Shown: positions 38,239-50,275 of the stretch, one piece after another
Numbering within the stretch: the first letter of the stretch is position 1
Layout: each line of letters begins with the position of its first letter
From: Melastoma dodecandrum
Taxonomy: Eukaryota > Streptophyta > Magnoliopsida > Myrtales > Melastomataceae
Assembly: GCA_029817715.1 (NCBI GenBank)
Contig: JARUPY010000396.1
Span: 4,340,001 to 4,404,000 of the forward strand
Reading direction: 5' to 3'
DNA: 64,000 nucleotides
Made by a program: the position numbers and the translations under genes
Notes under the pieces: generated by a model
Database searches by the model: none
What the model saw: the letters and a program-made list of their open reading frames with translations, nothing else
What the model was told of the DNA's origin: nothing

Positions 38239-39269
38239 TTCTGACCACCCTAACTATCTATGGCTGAAATGAAGAACCATGAGCTTAAATCACAAGTGTG
38301 CCGCACACCCCCAAAGAAGGCCTTCCCGACTGAAACCGAGTTTGAGAATCGCCAATCCAAACCCAAAAAAAAAAAAAAATTCCTTAAAGGTACAGGGCAC
38401 GGCTCCACGATGAAATAAGACAGGGACGATAAGCTAAGAAATCCATTAAATTCCCAGACAATGTAGAAAAAACAAATCCAACCCAGAAGAAGATTCGCCC
38501 ATAGCCTAAGAACTTCCCATCACACGCTTTTTTATAACTACTTGGAAGCAAAGCATGAATGAACGTCTCATTCTCCCCAGAAACGTTTGAGGCAAGCGAA
38601 AAGTGGAATCGACTTCGACCCAAAAATCGCCAACAGGGACGATCCAACCACGACAGAAAACCCCAATTTTCCAATAACAACGACTCAATACTCGCAACAA
38701 CAACGATTAAAAACTTCCAACAGGAGACAAAAAGAACTAGCCTTGCGACAGGCAGCCAAGAGGAAATGACGAGCTGGGCATGAGCCGGAGGGAAGAGATC
38801 TTCCTTCCTTCAACGAGTGGGACCGAACAAAATTTTCAAGGGAGGAAAAACAGAGATTTTTACGGACAGACAAACCCCCCCCCCCCCCCCCCCCCAAGTT
38901 CCTCATTTTCCATTTTATTTTTAGCTTTTTAAAATTGGATTCCGGGAGTACATTAAATTTATTTAACTTTGATCCAGATGGAGTTTCTCCGCTGTTATTT
39001 TTTATTGGGACAAAAAATACCAGGAGCAGGAGGACATAACAGAACAGAAGAGGCTTTTCTGCTTTTTTCCACTAACAAAGTATGGCTAGCTGGACACGAC
39101 TAACCCTTATCCTGGGGAAAACGCCAGACAATCCGTTCTGAATTTTCGGGACGTCACAATCAGTCATTAGATACAGATGAAACCAGGATCCCTGTTATTT
39201 AATACGAGATTGATTAAGGAAAAGGACAAAGGCCCCATCCCTATCCACCCTCTATCTCAAAATAAGTAG
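38239..39269. other. Kinase leader and promoter
   Basis: 5' UTR and promoter of the minus-strand kinase, including a 21-base C run at 38875-38895, then spacer up to the LRR pseudogene. No gene seen. Confidence 0.5.
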
Positions 39270-40507
39270 AAGGAAATGCCAGGTTGTCACACTGATGAAG
39301 AATGAAGAAACGACAGGGATGCAAGCTTCCCGAAACTCTTTGGAACCTCCCCTGAAAAGCTGTTTTTCGCTGAGGCTCAAGATCTTCCAACTCCGTAGAA
39401 CCCATATGAGGTATCTGGGAGGGGGTGCAACAAGTGATTTGAGGCCATGTCGAGTGTCTCCCGACTTGATAATTTCATGAAATCAAGATCAACAGGGCCC
39501 GAGAGGGAATTGTTCCGGAGATCTATCAAGCGGAGACTCGGGCAATGAGCCAGGCTTGTCGGTATTTGACCAGAGAACATGTTACGAGTGAGCTGCAAAC
39601 TGCTTTAACTGGGGCAAGCTAACAAAAATGTCTTGAATGGGGGCCTGAGAACCGATTCCCGCTGATATATAGATCCGGGAGGCTGCGGAGGTTGGTCAGA
39701 TTTCGACTCAGTGACCCACTAAAGTCATTTCCGGATAGAGATAGTTGCTGCAAAGATGGTAGGGTATACAGAGACTCTGGTAGAGCTCCAGACAGAGAAT
39801 TCCTGTTCAGGCGCAGCTGAAGCAGTGACCTGCCACATCTGTCAAGACCAGTAAGGCCTCCTCCTACGAGATGATTGATTGATAGATCAAGAGCACGAAG
39901 CCGAAGAGTAGATGAGTTGCATGACCGAAAGGGTAGCCCTCCCGAGAAAGAATTGTTGCTCGCATTGAACACAATGAGATTTGGATGATTGGAGAAATCT
40001 AGCAGTTCTCCTGTGAATCCATTGCCAGAGAGATTCAAAGATTGGATGGAAACAAGCCCAGAGAGTGCTGGCAAAGCAAAACCCGAGAGTAAGTTATGGC
40101 TCAGATCGAGAATCTTCAAGTGCTTTAAGGATGACAATTCCACAAGCAATTCACCTCCGAGAGAGTTATACGAAAGAGCTGGTCCATACAACCCAAAGAG
40201 CCCAATATTACACCGGCAAGTCCCATGCGAGGCAGAACCAACTTGGTAACTCTGGATACGCATTTTACATTCACAATATTCCCGCAGAAAACGCCGTCCA
40301 TCCGCAGCAAGTCTGGTTCGAGGACCAAGCAGCAGCACTAGTCGATCCTGCCCTGAGGTTACTCACGAATTCATTCAATCCGAGAGATCTTTCATGTCGC
40401 AAGTACGAGCTCCACTCCGAAGACCAAAAGACAAGGAGACATGAAAACCAACCCGAGCAGGCATGCTGCAACGGAGTGCGGATACATCTTGCAACCTGAG
40501 AAGACAT
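39270..40507 (-). pseudogene. PSKR2-like LRR receptor kinase pseudogene, extracellular part only
   Basis: The minus strand reads as the ectodomain of a phytosulfokine receptor-type LRR protein in at least three frames. From 40507, an N-terminal part runs to NQTCCGW. A frame change near 40300 leads to DGVFCGN..RVTKLVLPRMGL. Another frame holds the LRR body (KILDLSHNLLSG, IQSLNLSGNGFTG, QQLSLSGNDFSG) to a stop near 39620, then a shifted frame LRLIDLRNNSLSGPVDL..MASNHLLHPLPD. Weak similarity fades near 39270. No transmembrane or kinase domain follows. Compared with Arabidopsis PSKR2 (At5g53890, from memory) order and spacing of repeats agree. It cannot encode a working receptor. Confidence 0.8.
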
Positions 40508-42566
40508 AAATTAGCCTCACTACGCCGCTTATTACAAGGAGAAAATCAAACTTCGTTTTTTGCAACCAATTCTTAAGTAGAACTGTAGTATCATCACAAA
40601 GCAGCTCAACGATGGCATGGCAAAAGTGTTTTTTCGTGTTTGTAAAAAAAATTAGAATTTTTTTTTTTTTTTTTTTGAAAGGGTATAACAGTAAAACTTT
40701 AACCGGTCAGGCATTTATTCCAACCTCAGAGCCCTTTCATTTCATTGGCCCAGTTTCAATAAATAGATTTTAGTGCGACTTCTTGATGAGATATGAACAT
40801 CACCTCGAACATACGAAAGAAAAACACCATGGTTGTTTTTTGTGTTCGTCGTAAAAATAGAACACAATACTTATGTTATAATTACAATGTTCACGGAGAG
40901 AGAATAGAGCAAACACAAGGAAACTGGTTAGATCTCTGGACATGCGGGACGTGGTGATAATTATGACAATCTCCTTTGGATCATTAGACTTTCTAATTAT
41001 GAGATGGTGGGTAGTTAGTTTTCTTCATATGATTAGAGCATAAACTGTTCCTATTTTTGTGGGCACGTCTGAAACTGCCTTTAATAAAAACTCTTCTTTA
41101 GAGAGTTCACTGAATTTGAATTTTCTTTTACTAACTCGAGTTCTTCTTCTTGACTTGCATATTTTTATCGCTCTTATTTTAAGTTTTTCATCTTGAGCTC
41201 AAAACCATGTCAAACTAGTTTAACACGAGACTGTCTCGAATTAGAATCTCAATTCTATATATTTTATGTGTAAACAATGTGACGTCCCACTAATAGCACG
41301 TTCCTTCGGGATGTCTCGTATCCATGCTAAAACGAAATCCAAGTTTTTATGATTAGTACCTTTTTTTAGAAATTAGTCGATTGAATTTTTGACAAGTTTA
41401 ATTTTTTAAAAGAGTGAGAGATAATGGTTAGTGGATAAAATTGTTTGACAAAATTAATCTAAACATTTCGTACATAGAATCTAAAATGAAATTCTGGGGA
41501 AAAAAATGTGTCGGTAGTTGTAATATTTATATTTTGAAAAGGTTACTAAAAAATTTATATATTTTTAATAGCAAAAAAAATATTTAATTTATACTATAAA
41601 TCTTATTTTATGCAAATTCATTTGAAACAAAGTCAATTTCATTGAAAATATTTTTAAAGACAAGCATGAAGAAACTTTTATTGGCGTTAAAAACGTACGC
41701 AAAGTAAAAGACACCACAACAACTCGATCGTATTAAAAGTCTAGTGGGAGGATTAATTACAAAATAAGAATGATAATTTTAATTCAATTTTGAGAAATTA
41801 TTTTTTATGTGTATGTTTTTGTTCGCTTAACACCTATCGATAGCATGACAACACATTATTACTTTCTGCACCAAGTGACTAATCCAATCCCATTAAATAT
41901 CACGTGTCGTCTGGCAAGGCCTACCTTTTCCATACGTATATTTTATTCATTAGTTTTTATGTGCTTCCCCGACCACAATTTGTCTTGTATTGACAAGCGC
42001 CAGGAACATCCCCAAACCACGAGATATTTACCCATATATTATGAAACCGGTTAAACTTTCTCTCGTTCGATACGAAATTTGATCCTACTTACAATACGAA
42101 TTTCATACTTTGTTACGAAATTCGATGAAAAATTTCGTACCGAATAAAAGCTTTTTGTGCGATGAAGTTTAACCCTTTCGTATATTATCAGTGTAATAAT
42201 AAAAAAAGAATAGATGGGAAAAGGGAAAAGTCTAATCACACCCCTTTTGTTGTCCGGCGGCGATAATAACGAAAGAATTGAATTGAAAAAGTATAAATAA
42301 ATATAGAGCCATAAAAACATAATTGTCTTTATGTATGACATAAATTATGCCGGATATTGTATTTTTTAAGAAAGTATAATCTGAAGAAAAAAAGATGGTG
42401 TTTGCTACATTTAAAAAAATTAAATAAATAAATAAAACCACAGCTTCAAGTTCAACCCCTTTCCTAAACCAAACAGAGAGTGAGTCAATATCAGCAGCCC
42501 CACTCGTCACAGACATTCCCCCTACACGCATCAATCACCACCAATCGTCCCTCTTCTCCAGCAAGC
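40508..42566. other. AT-rich spacer before the MATE gene
   Basis: About 2 kb of AT-rich DNA with poly(T)/(A) runs (40659-40676) and a cluster of TACGAAATTTGAT-like short repeats at 42065-42145. The MATE promoter should lie at its right end. No coding region found. Confidence 0.5.
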
Positions 42567-44762
42567 ATGCCTTCTTCGGATGTTCCTCCCCTGTTAGACC
42601 CAGTTTACCAAGAACAAGAAGAAGATGATGATGATGAGGAGGAGGAGGAGGATGAGACTGATGTGAGAAGGGGAAGAAGATGGCGGTGCGGGATGATGAC
42701 AAGGAAGAAGAAGATGACGATGCTTTTGAAGGAGGCGAAGCAGCAGACCCTCTTCTCCCTTCCCATGATTCTCTCCAACATCTTCATCTACGCCATCCCC
42801 TTGGCCTCCGTCATGTTCGCCGGCCACCTCGGCGAGCTCTACCTCGCCGGCTCCACCCTCGCCAACTCCTGGGCCACCGTCACCGGCTTCGCCTTCATGG
42901 TAACTACAACCACAATCCTACCCCCCCCCCTAGTTAACCACATAAACAGAGGCCCCTAGCCTTTCAGAGCATTTCTAAGACTACCAATCTTCCCCAGTTC
43001 TGCTTGGGGTTCAATTTTGCTCCCCTTATGGTAAATTTGCTTGGTGTAAGATCGACAACTAGTCCTGATGCTTAAGGACGTGTAGTTCTGACCCGATTAC
43101 ATCCGGCGTTATCATTTGAGGACTAAGGTGTGGATTCGTCCACCAGACAGGATTGAGTGGAGCGCTGGAAACACTCTGCGGGCAAGCGTTCGGGGCAGGC
43201 CTGTACAAGACGCTGGGGATTCATCTCCAAGCATCCTGCATCGTGTCCTTCCTGTTCTCCGTCCTCATTTCGATCATCTGGTTCTTCACCAAGCCAATAC
43301 TGCTCCTGCTCCACCAAGACGCCGACATCGCGAGTACGGCCGCTCTCTACATGAGGTTCCTCATCCCGGGGATCTTTGCATACGGGTTCCTCCAGAACAT
43401 GATACGTTTCATGCAGACGCAGAGCGTGGTACTGCCCCTCATTGCTTTCTTGGGAGTACCATTTGTCGTCCATCTTGGCATCACATATGGGCTGGTGTAT
43501 TGGACGTCGCTCGGATTTGTCGGAGCGCCGTTGGCTGTTTCCATCTCGCTGTGGTTGTCCTTCTTTGCTTTGGCCTGGTATATCTGCTGCGCGAGGAGCC
43601 TCCAGAATACATGGGCACGGCTGTCCTATGAGTCGTTCGGATATGTCTTAACCAACTTGAGGTTGGGCTTGCCTTCTGCGGCAATGGTCTGGTAGGTGAG
43701 GTTGAGCATTGCTTCTCAGGATCCATGACCACGAGAGCGCCTTCCCGACCTAACCAATCATCGTGTCGAAATTTCTCACAGCTTGGAGTACTGGGCCTTC
43801 GAGATTTTGGTCTTGTTAGCTGGGCTAATGGAGGATGCCGAGAAAACTACCTCCCTCATCGCAATGTGGTACGTAACCCCATCTGCGGGTCAATTTTGCC
43901 GAAATTCACTACTAGCTGTAGACCTTGTGTCGCCATTTCAAATTCCCTTGATTTTACAGCGTGAACACTGAGGCAATCGCCTACATGATCATTTATGGAC
44001 TTAGTGCGGCAGCAAGGTTAGTTACTAAACATCCGCGCGGCCTTTAATAATGTGCCGCTAAATGGGCTGTGCTGTTGTCCTTGTGCAAACTCATTACATT
44101 ACCTCGTGATGCAGCACGAGGGTGTCGAATGAGCTGGGAGCAGGAAGGCCAAAGAGAGCCAAGACAGCCACTTACATATCCATGATGCTGTCGATCCTCC
44201 TCGCAATCGTGTTCGTGATCGCTCTGTCCTTTGGCCACAAAACCTGGGCAGGCCTCTTCAGCGACAGCACTACCATCATAGCGAGTTTCAGCTACATGAC
44301 TCCGTTCCTTGCCATCTCGATCACGGTCGATTCTATCCAAGGAATTTTATCAGGTAAATCCGACCCCCTCCCCCCTTTCGACATCAGATGTCCTCAGGAC
44401 AATGCATAACCTCCTCCTAAACAGGGGTGGCAAGGGGTTGCGGGTGGCAGCACCTGGTCGTGTTGGTGAACCTAGGGACGTTTTACCTCATCGGCTTCCC
44501 GGTCGCAATCCTCCTCGGGTTCAAGTACAAGCTACACGCGAAGGTGAGCGTGACTATGCCACGGAAGCTCTGTTACATCTACGAGAACGAAAATGAATTG
44601 AACTGACTACCGTTCGGATTGGGGGGTGGGGGGTGTGGGGGGGTGTTCCTGCAGGGACTCTGGATCGGGTTAATATGTGGCCTGTGCTCTCAGGCAATTG
44701 GGCTCATCTTCCTAACCCTGCTGTCCAAGTGGACGAGGTCGGATCTCATCGCCCACGCCTGA
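42567..44762 (+). CDS. MATE (DETOXIFICATION) efflux transporter
   Basis: Seven exons 42567-42899, 43147-43691, 43782-43868, 43960-44016, 44115-44353, 44425-44543, 44655-44762 (495 aa). After an acidic N terminus ([13 protein letters not shown]) come about 12 hydrophobic segments. Family signatures: [67 protein letters not shown], the [17 protein letters not shown] block, [11 protein letters not shown] and the C-terminal [24 protein letters not shown] proteins export organic cations, flavonoids or hormones in exchange for H+ at the plasma membrane or tonoplast; the substrate cannot be read from sequence. Start at the first in-frame ATG. Confidence 0.92.
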
Positions 44763-45149
44763 CCTGTCGGGGTCCGATGCGTGTCCGAACCGCGTAAAAG
44801 TTTGTGCCCGATGGGCCGGCCCATCATGCATCGCCAACACCGCGTATAACTCAAATAAAATTATTGAAAGTGGTCCGATCAAAGTGGTCACTGTAGTAAT
44901 AAGTTTGTTTGTTTTTTTTTGGTATTTTTATTCAATACTTACGCATTCTATAGTTAGTCTATAAATGATATTTAAGGGTGTAGACCACATGCGAGCAACT
45001 ACTCATCATCGTCTAAAGAGACAAAAACAGTTGTAAAATGGGGACAGAAAAGGTTGTGGCCCAACGGATTCGTTACACACTCCACGAACACATACATACA
45101 TCCTCTCCTCCCGTGTCTTGTCATATCCCCCTCCACAAGTCTTCCTTGT
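44763..45149. other. Spacer and ENODL promoter
   Basis: MATE 3' UTR and upstream region of the next gene. Nothing else seen. Confidence 0.5.
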
Positions 45150-45157
45150 TATAAATA
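45150..45157 (+). promoter_or_regulatory. TATA box of the ENODL gene
   Basis: TATAAATA 74 bp before the ATG at 45224. Transcription should start near 45182, which leaves a leader of about 40 nt. Confidence 0.6.
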
Positions 45158-45223
45158 CCGCTCACAGATGGATGCTGATGATACCCAGTGTTACGGACCA
45201 AACATCCGTCCATTTCTCAAAAA

Positions 45224-47109
45224 ATGAGTTCGTCTTCCCAGTCCTTCTACCTCTTCTTCTTCCTGCCGTTGTTGTCTTGGCTTATTGTGCTCGTCGTCTG
45301 TTTCCCGACCGCCGGAGCATACAGCTTTTACGTTGGCGGGAGGGACGGTTGGGTGCCGCATCCTGTGGAGAGTTATGACAGCTGGGCTGGTCGGAACAGG
45401 TTCCTCATCCACGACACCCTCTGTAAGTGTCCGGACCGGGTCGCGGTTTTCTTTTTTTGAGTATCGCGCTGGCGCACTTATCATCCACGGTGGTTTTTTG
45501 AACAGATTTTAGGTATGAGAAAGGGGCGGACTCCGTGTTACTTGTGAACAGGGATGACTACAACAAGTGCAACACTGCGAATCCCATCCAGAAATGGGAC
45601 GACGGGAACACCGCGTTCGTTTTCGACCGTTCCGGCCCTTTCTTCTTCATTAGCGGGAAAGATGGGAGTTGTCAAAAGGGGCAGAAGCTTGAGATTGTTG
45701 TATTGGCAATGAAGCTAGCACCTCCTGCTTCAAGGCCATCCCCGCCGCAGTCATCTAAACCGGGTGTAAGCCCGCCCGGCTCTCCGGAGGCGCCATCCCC
45801 TGGCACCCCAGCTGGTGGGCCCAGTTCAACACCATCAGGCAAAGGAGCCAGCCCTCCAACGTCTTCTAAGGCACCGCCATCGGGTTCCACGTCGCCCTCA
45901 TCATCCCCACCGTCTTCTAAACATGGTGGAAGCCCACCTGGCTCCCCTGGATCTTCGGCGCCGGCACCATTAAGGGGCACACCAGCCGGTGGCCCCAGTT
46001 CAACACCATCAGGCAAAGGAGCTAACCCTCCAACATCTTCTAAGACACCGTCACCAGGTTCCACATCCCCAACATCATCCCCACCTTCACTTAAACCGGG
46101 TGGAAGTCCATCAGGGTCCCCCGGATCGTCTGTGCCAGCACCATCAACAAGCACACCAGCAGGCGGGCCCAGTTCGACACCGACAGGCCAAGGAGCCAGC
46201 CCTCCAACGCCTTCTAGGACACCACGGTCAGGTTCCACGTCACCCACATCATCCCCACCATCTTCTAAACCAGGTGTAAGCCCATCCGGCTCCCCTGGAT
46301 CGTCCTCGGTACCAGCACCATCAACAGGCACGCCAGCCGGTGGGCCTAGTTCGACGCCCTCAGGAAAAGGAGCCAGCCCTCCAACTTCTTCTAAGACACC
46401 GTCGCAAGGTTCCACGTCACCAACATCATCCCCACCATCTGTTAAACCAGGTGAAAGTCCATCAGCTGCCCCTCCATCATCTGTGCCAGTGCCGGCTGGG
46501 GGGCCCATTGCAACACCATCAGGGGGAAGGGTAAACCCCCCTACGTCTTCTCAGCCTGGCGAAAGTCCATCCGGCACACCTGGATCGTCCGTCCCAGCGT
46601 CTCCAACAGGGGCTCCTGCCGGAGCACCCAGTTCGACATCACCAGGCACTGCGGCTAAACCCCCATCTCCGTCATCGTCATCTCCTGGTTCAGCCATTAG
46701 TCCATCCAGCTCAGCTGGATCATCAGCACCAGCATCCTCTCCAGGTTCATCAACCAGTGGGCCAGGTTCATTGTCGCCGGGATCATCAGCGCTGTCTCCC
46801 GGAACATCTTTAAGTCCATCCAGCTCCGCTGGATTGTCCTCACCAGCATCATCTCCAGGCTCGTCGGCCAGTGTTCCCAGTTCCATGACACCGCAATCAT
46901 CGGCCCTGTCTCCCGAGGCATCATTAAGTCCCTCCAGCTCCCCTGAATCATCATCGACATCAGCGACCACCGCAGGTTCGCCAGGGGCATCGGGCAACGT
47001 ATCGTCCCCACAAACGCCAAACAACTCATCCCCCCGCATCATCAACGACCCTAGAATCATCCTCGCGTGGGCTATCGTGGTAGCTGGGGCGCTGATCACC
47101 GGATATTAA
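45224..47109 (+). CDS. Early nodulin-like phytocyanin with long AGP domain (ENODL1-like)
   Basis: Two exons 45224-45422 and 45506-47109 (600 aa). Layout: hydrophobic signal peptide (1-32), phytocyanin domain (33-134: FYVGGRDGWVPHP..YDSWAGRNRF..KWDDGNTAFVFDRSGPFFFISG), then about 430 residues of Pro/Ser/Gly/Thr-rich arabinogalactan sequence, and a C-terminal hydrophobic tail (IILAWAIVVAGALITGY) expected to be replaced by a GPI anchor. The two His ligands of type I copper are absent (ADSV and GSCQ where copper proteins have AHxV and GHC), so it should not bind copper; C88 and C122 remain for a disulfide. ENODLs sit at the plasma membrane/cell wall interface. The AGP part is much longer than in Arabidopsis ENODL1 (about 370 aa total, from memory) because of internal repeats. 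Confidence 0.9.
45750..46445 (+). repeat. 174-177 bp tandem repeat in the AGP region
   Basis: Three full units of 58-59 residues plus a shorter first one. Each carries the landmarks GTPAGGPSSTPSGKGA, PPTSSKTP and GSTSPTSSPP. The reading frame is kept, so the unit repeat adds glycosylation modules without disruption. Confidence 0.8.
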
Positions 47110-48042
47110 GACATACATAGAGTAACAATGCCATTATTAACGTGGCCTTGAGACGTGATTACCGTGCGGTGTTGTCAATTATTACATTCTGAAGGAGATT
47201 TAATAATGAGAAGAGAGTAGCCTGTTTGTTTAACCATCGTTCGTTATTGAAAGGGATTCATAATTTGAAATCATTGAATTTGAAATCAAGAGGAGGAGGT
47301 TGAATACGTCGGGGTTGGTCTTCCTTTTCTGAAAGGAGATTAAATGAAGAGAGAAGAGAGAGACAGACATACAGAGGCGTGGCGAGTCTTTTTTGCCGAC
47401 AAAATTAAGATCGGATCGGCAAGCCCTTCTTTCCTTCCTTACTTGTCGTACCGATTTGAACTCGTTTCCATGACAGTTGAGCGAATAGTCCGTCCTTACA
47501 CGTCTAGCCGCTTCCACAGTTGAGGGGAAGGACTCAGATGTCCCCCACACGCGGCATCCTTTTGCATTTCCATTTAAATCCCGTGGACGAATTGACACTG
47601 TAATAAGAGGAAAAAGGATGTGGATAATGTCTAGAGAAATCAGTGGCTCCCTGTAATAAGAATCATTGCAAACTCAAAATCGATTTTACGGATTGTGGGG
47701 GTGGTGGTGGGGACCCTCTAGAGACACTGTCGGCAATGTGTCCGTTGTCACTTACTGTTTTTTTTTTGCAACGTAATGGCACTTTAAGGATGTTGTCAGT
47801 TTTGTCCCAGAGTCACGTGGAAACTCCACCCCAAAAATGAGAAAAAACCAACACGGCCAAATCCCTCGGCTTTGTACTTTCTTCACTATGACCCGTGTTT
47901 ACGTGTGAGATTTTTCTGATCTATTATTTTATTATGATTGTCGGAATTCTTTTAATGTAATCATAAGAGGCTGTTGACAGACAATTCAGTGTTTGTTACC
48001 ACTCCCCACGTTTGTTCCCTCGGGCTTTTAATGGATCCTTAT
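47110..48042. other. Spacer between ENODL and enolase-phosphatase genes
   Basis: ENODL 3' UTR and intergenic DNA. A 122-codon minus frame at 47230-47598 has no recognisable motif and no gene-like context, so it is not called. No MtnB (dehydratase) exons are found here. Confidence 0.45.
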
Positions 48043-48106
48043 TGGGCCGAAATAAGGTACTAGAGGCCTGGTCCAATTCTAATTTTATTCGGGCCTCAAA
48101 GGCCCA
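48043..48106. promoter_or_regulatory. Site II cluster of the enolase-phosphatase gene
   Basis: TGGGCC 48043, GGGCC 48091 and GGCCCA 48101. It marks the promoter just before a GC-rich leader and argues that transcription starts here rather than further upstream. Confidence 0.5.
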
Positions 48107-48475
48107 AATTCTTATCCTAATCGGCTAATGCAGGAAGTGGTAGGGTCGTGGAGTGGAGGCTGCTCGGTTCTCGACCGTTGTTTTCGCCCGACCACCGATG
48201 GCCCTCGGACTTGGGTTGACTGCTCAGTCGGCCTCAGCTTTCCGCCGGAGTTCGGTAATGGCGGAGCCGGTATCCTTGGGCGCGGTGAAGGTCGGTTATC
48301 CGGCGTCATTGGGGAGAATTGCGGTTGGACGCCTCCGACGCCGGTTCTGTAACCTCGGATCGTCGACGCCGTCCGGTGTGCCTTGTTTGTTGACTTACGC
48401 GGGATTCTTGATCTTCTGGGCTAATCTTTCTGGTTTTATCGTGTGCCGGCAATCGGTCGGGCAGGTTGGACTTCA

Positions 48476-50275
48476 ATGGCGGAGGTCCCCGATGTGGCGA
48501 GGGCCGGTGGTTTATCTTGTCAGGGTAATAGGAGTTACCCCTTCAATGATTCGCTCGGAGTTGCCCGGAGAAGTGCTGGCAGAGAGCTAATTTCGAGTGG
48601 AGGCGGAATTTTAGTTGGCCGGAAAAGCAAAGCGACGCCTTTGATGGCTGCAGCCGGAGGTGTCGTTTCGGGGGATGTAGCCGAGGCATCAGCGCCTGTG
48701 AGTTTTCCTCTTGAGATATTTGCAGTTGCTGACTAGCAAATGTTTGGAGATGAGTTTGTGCTGTGTTTTGGTTGCAGCGGTGTATTGTTCTCGATATCGA
48801 AGGGACAACCACCCCAATATCCTTCGTTTTCGATGTTCTCTTTCCTTATGCACGTGATAATGTGGGGAGACATTTGTCAGCTACGTTCGTGACTCCAGAA
48901 ACACGTGATGATATTGAGTTGCTGCGCAGCCAGGTATGATATCCATGTACCTTCATAAACGATTGAGGATGCTTGAGCTTTTCCTCTTGGATATTAGAAA
49001 GTCTTGGTTTAACTTGTTAGGTCGAGGTAGACTTGGGAAATGGTGTTCCAGGCGCGGTACAAATCCCGTCCGATGAGGCAGGGAAGGAGGAAGTCATTGC
49101 AGCTTTAGTCACCAACGTGGAAGCCATGATAAAGGCTGATCGCAAGATTACTTCCTTAAAGCAATTGCAAGTCGGCTTACTATAACAGAAAAATTTATGA
49201 ACTATACATGGTCGGGGAACATTTTGGTGACTACTCCCTTTTCCAGGGTCATATCTGGCGTACCGGATTTTTTAGTGACGAGATAGAGGCCATCGTATTT
49301 GAGGATGTGCCAAAGGCTTTGCAAAAGTGGCATTCCTTGGGCATTAAGGTCCTTGCTGATAACTAAATATGTTTGTTCTAATTAGTCGGCGACAATTTAC
49401 TTTCTAGTGACCAGATGACATATTTTCATGTTAGGTTTACATTTATTCCAGTGGAAGCAGGTTAGCACAGAGGCTCATATTTGGAAATACTAACTATGGA
49501 GATTTGAGGAAATACTTAAGTGGATTTTTCGATACAATTGTTGGGTAACCGTACTTCTCCTTTAGCGCAGTAACTTTGCAGAGTATCCTTTTAACTATTC
49601 CTTTTAATTTATAAGTGAGTGATTCTCTTTATTGACACAGAAACAAAAGGGAGACAAGGAGTTATGTCGAAATCTCTGAGTTTCTGGGAGTCGACAAGCC
49701 TTCGGACATATTGTTTGTGACTGATGTCTATCAAGAAGCTACCGCAGCAAAGAGTGCAGGTAATTAGGCGTCTCTGCCTCTTTTTGATTGACAATCAGTG
49801 AGCGGGTTGCAGTGCTAGTTTATGTTTCGGTCATTGGGAAGTTGTGCACACAAACACTTTAGAACATTACGTTATTCTCACATTCAAGCTGCTTCTTTCC
49901 GTCCTTAGTTTTGGAAAACTGGGAAACTGACACACCATCTGCTTTCACTACCGGTATAATAATCTTTCCTAAAGGTCAAGTAGTGGGCAATGTTATGATG
50001 GTTCATTTCTTAGTCAGTGCTCCTCCATACAAATGCTTCCAAACAAACACTTTTGCTTCATATGCTGGTCGAAAGGCTTGACAATTTGATGGGACGACTG
50101 ACGCCTCGTTACAGAATATTATTACTCTTTTTTTTTTTCAGTTTCAATTGTTATCAGTATGATATGAACATCCTGTTGGGCAGGTCTGGAGGTGGTTATC
50201 TCAATTCGCCCGGGAAATGGACCTCTCCCAGAAGATCATGGTTTCAAGACCGTTTCTTCATTCCTGGAAATATGA
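48476..50275 (+). CDS. Enolase-phosphatase E1 (MtnC) of the methionine salvage cycle
   Basis: Seven exons 48476-48697, 48778-48933, 49021-49170, 49247-49348, 49435-49544, 49641-49759, 50184-50275 (316 aa). From residue 75 it is a full HAD-type enolase-phosphatase: [16 protein letters not shown] (nucleophile Asp80, with the DxEGTTT signature), [54 protein letters not shown] and [11 protein letters not shown]. It would convert 2,3-diketo-5-methylthiopentyl-1-phosphate to the acireductone. In plants such as Arabidopsis (DEP1, At5g53850) this domain is the C-terminal half of a fusion with a MtnB dehydratase. Here the first 74 residues are an unrelated Gly/Ala/Ser-rich sequence and no MtnB is found upstream. 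The start is uncertain: an out-of-frame ATG at 48198 opens a transit-peptide-like frame that could be spliced in. Confidence 0.85.

Noticed and set aside
45168..45227. 20-codon frame whose stop overlaps the ENODL start (ATGA)
   Set aside because: It looked like a regulatory uORF, but its ATG lies only 18 bp after the TATA box, upstream of the expected transcription start.
47230..47598. 122-codon minus frame between ENODL and MtnC
   Set aside because: No motif, no promoter, and it overlaps the ENODL 3' flank. Not distinguishable from chance.
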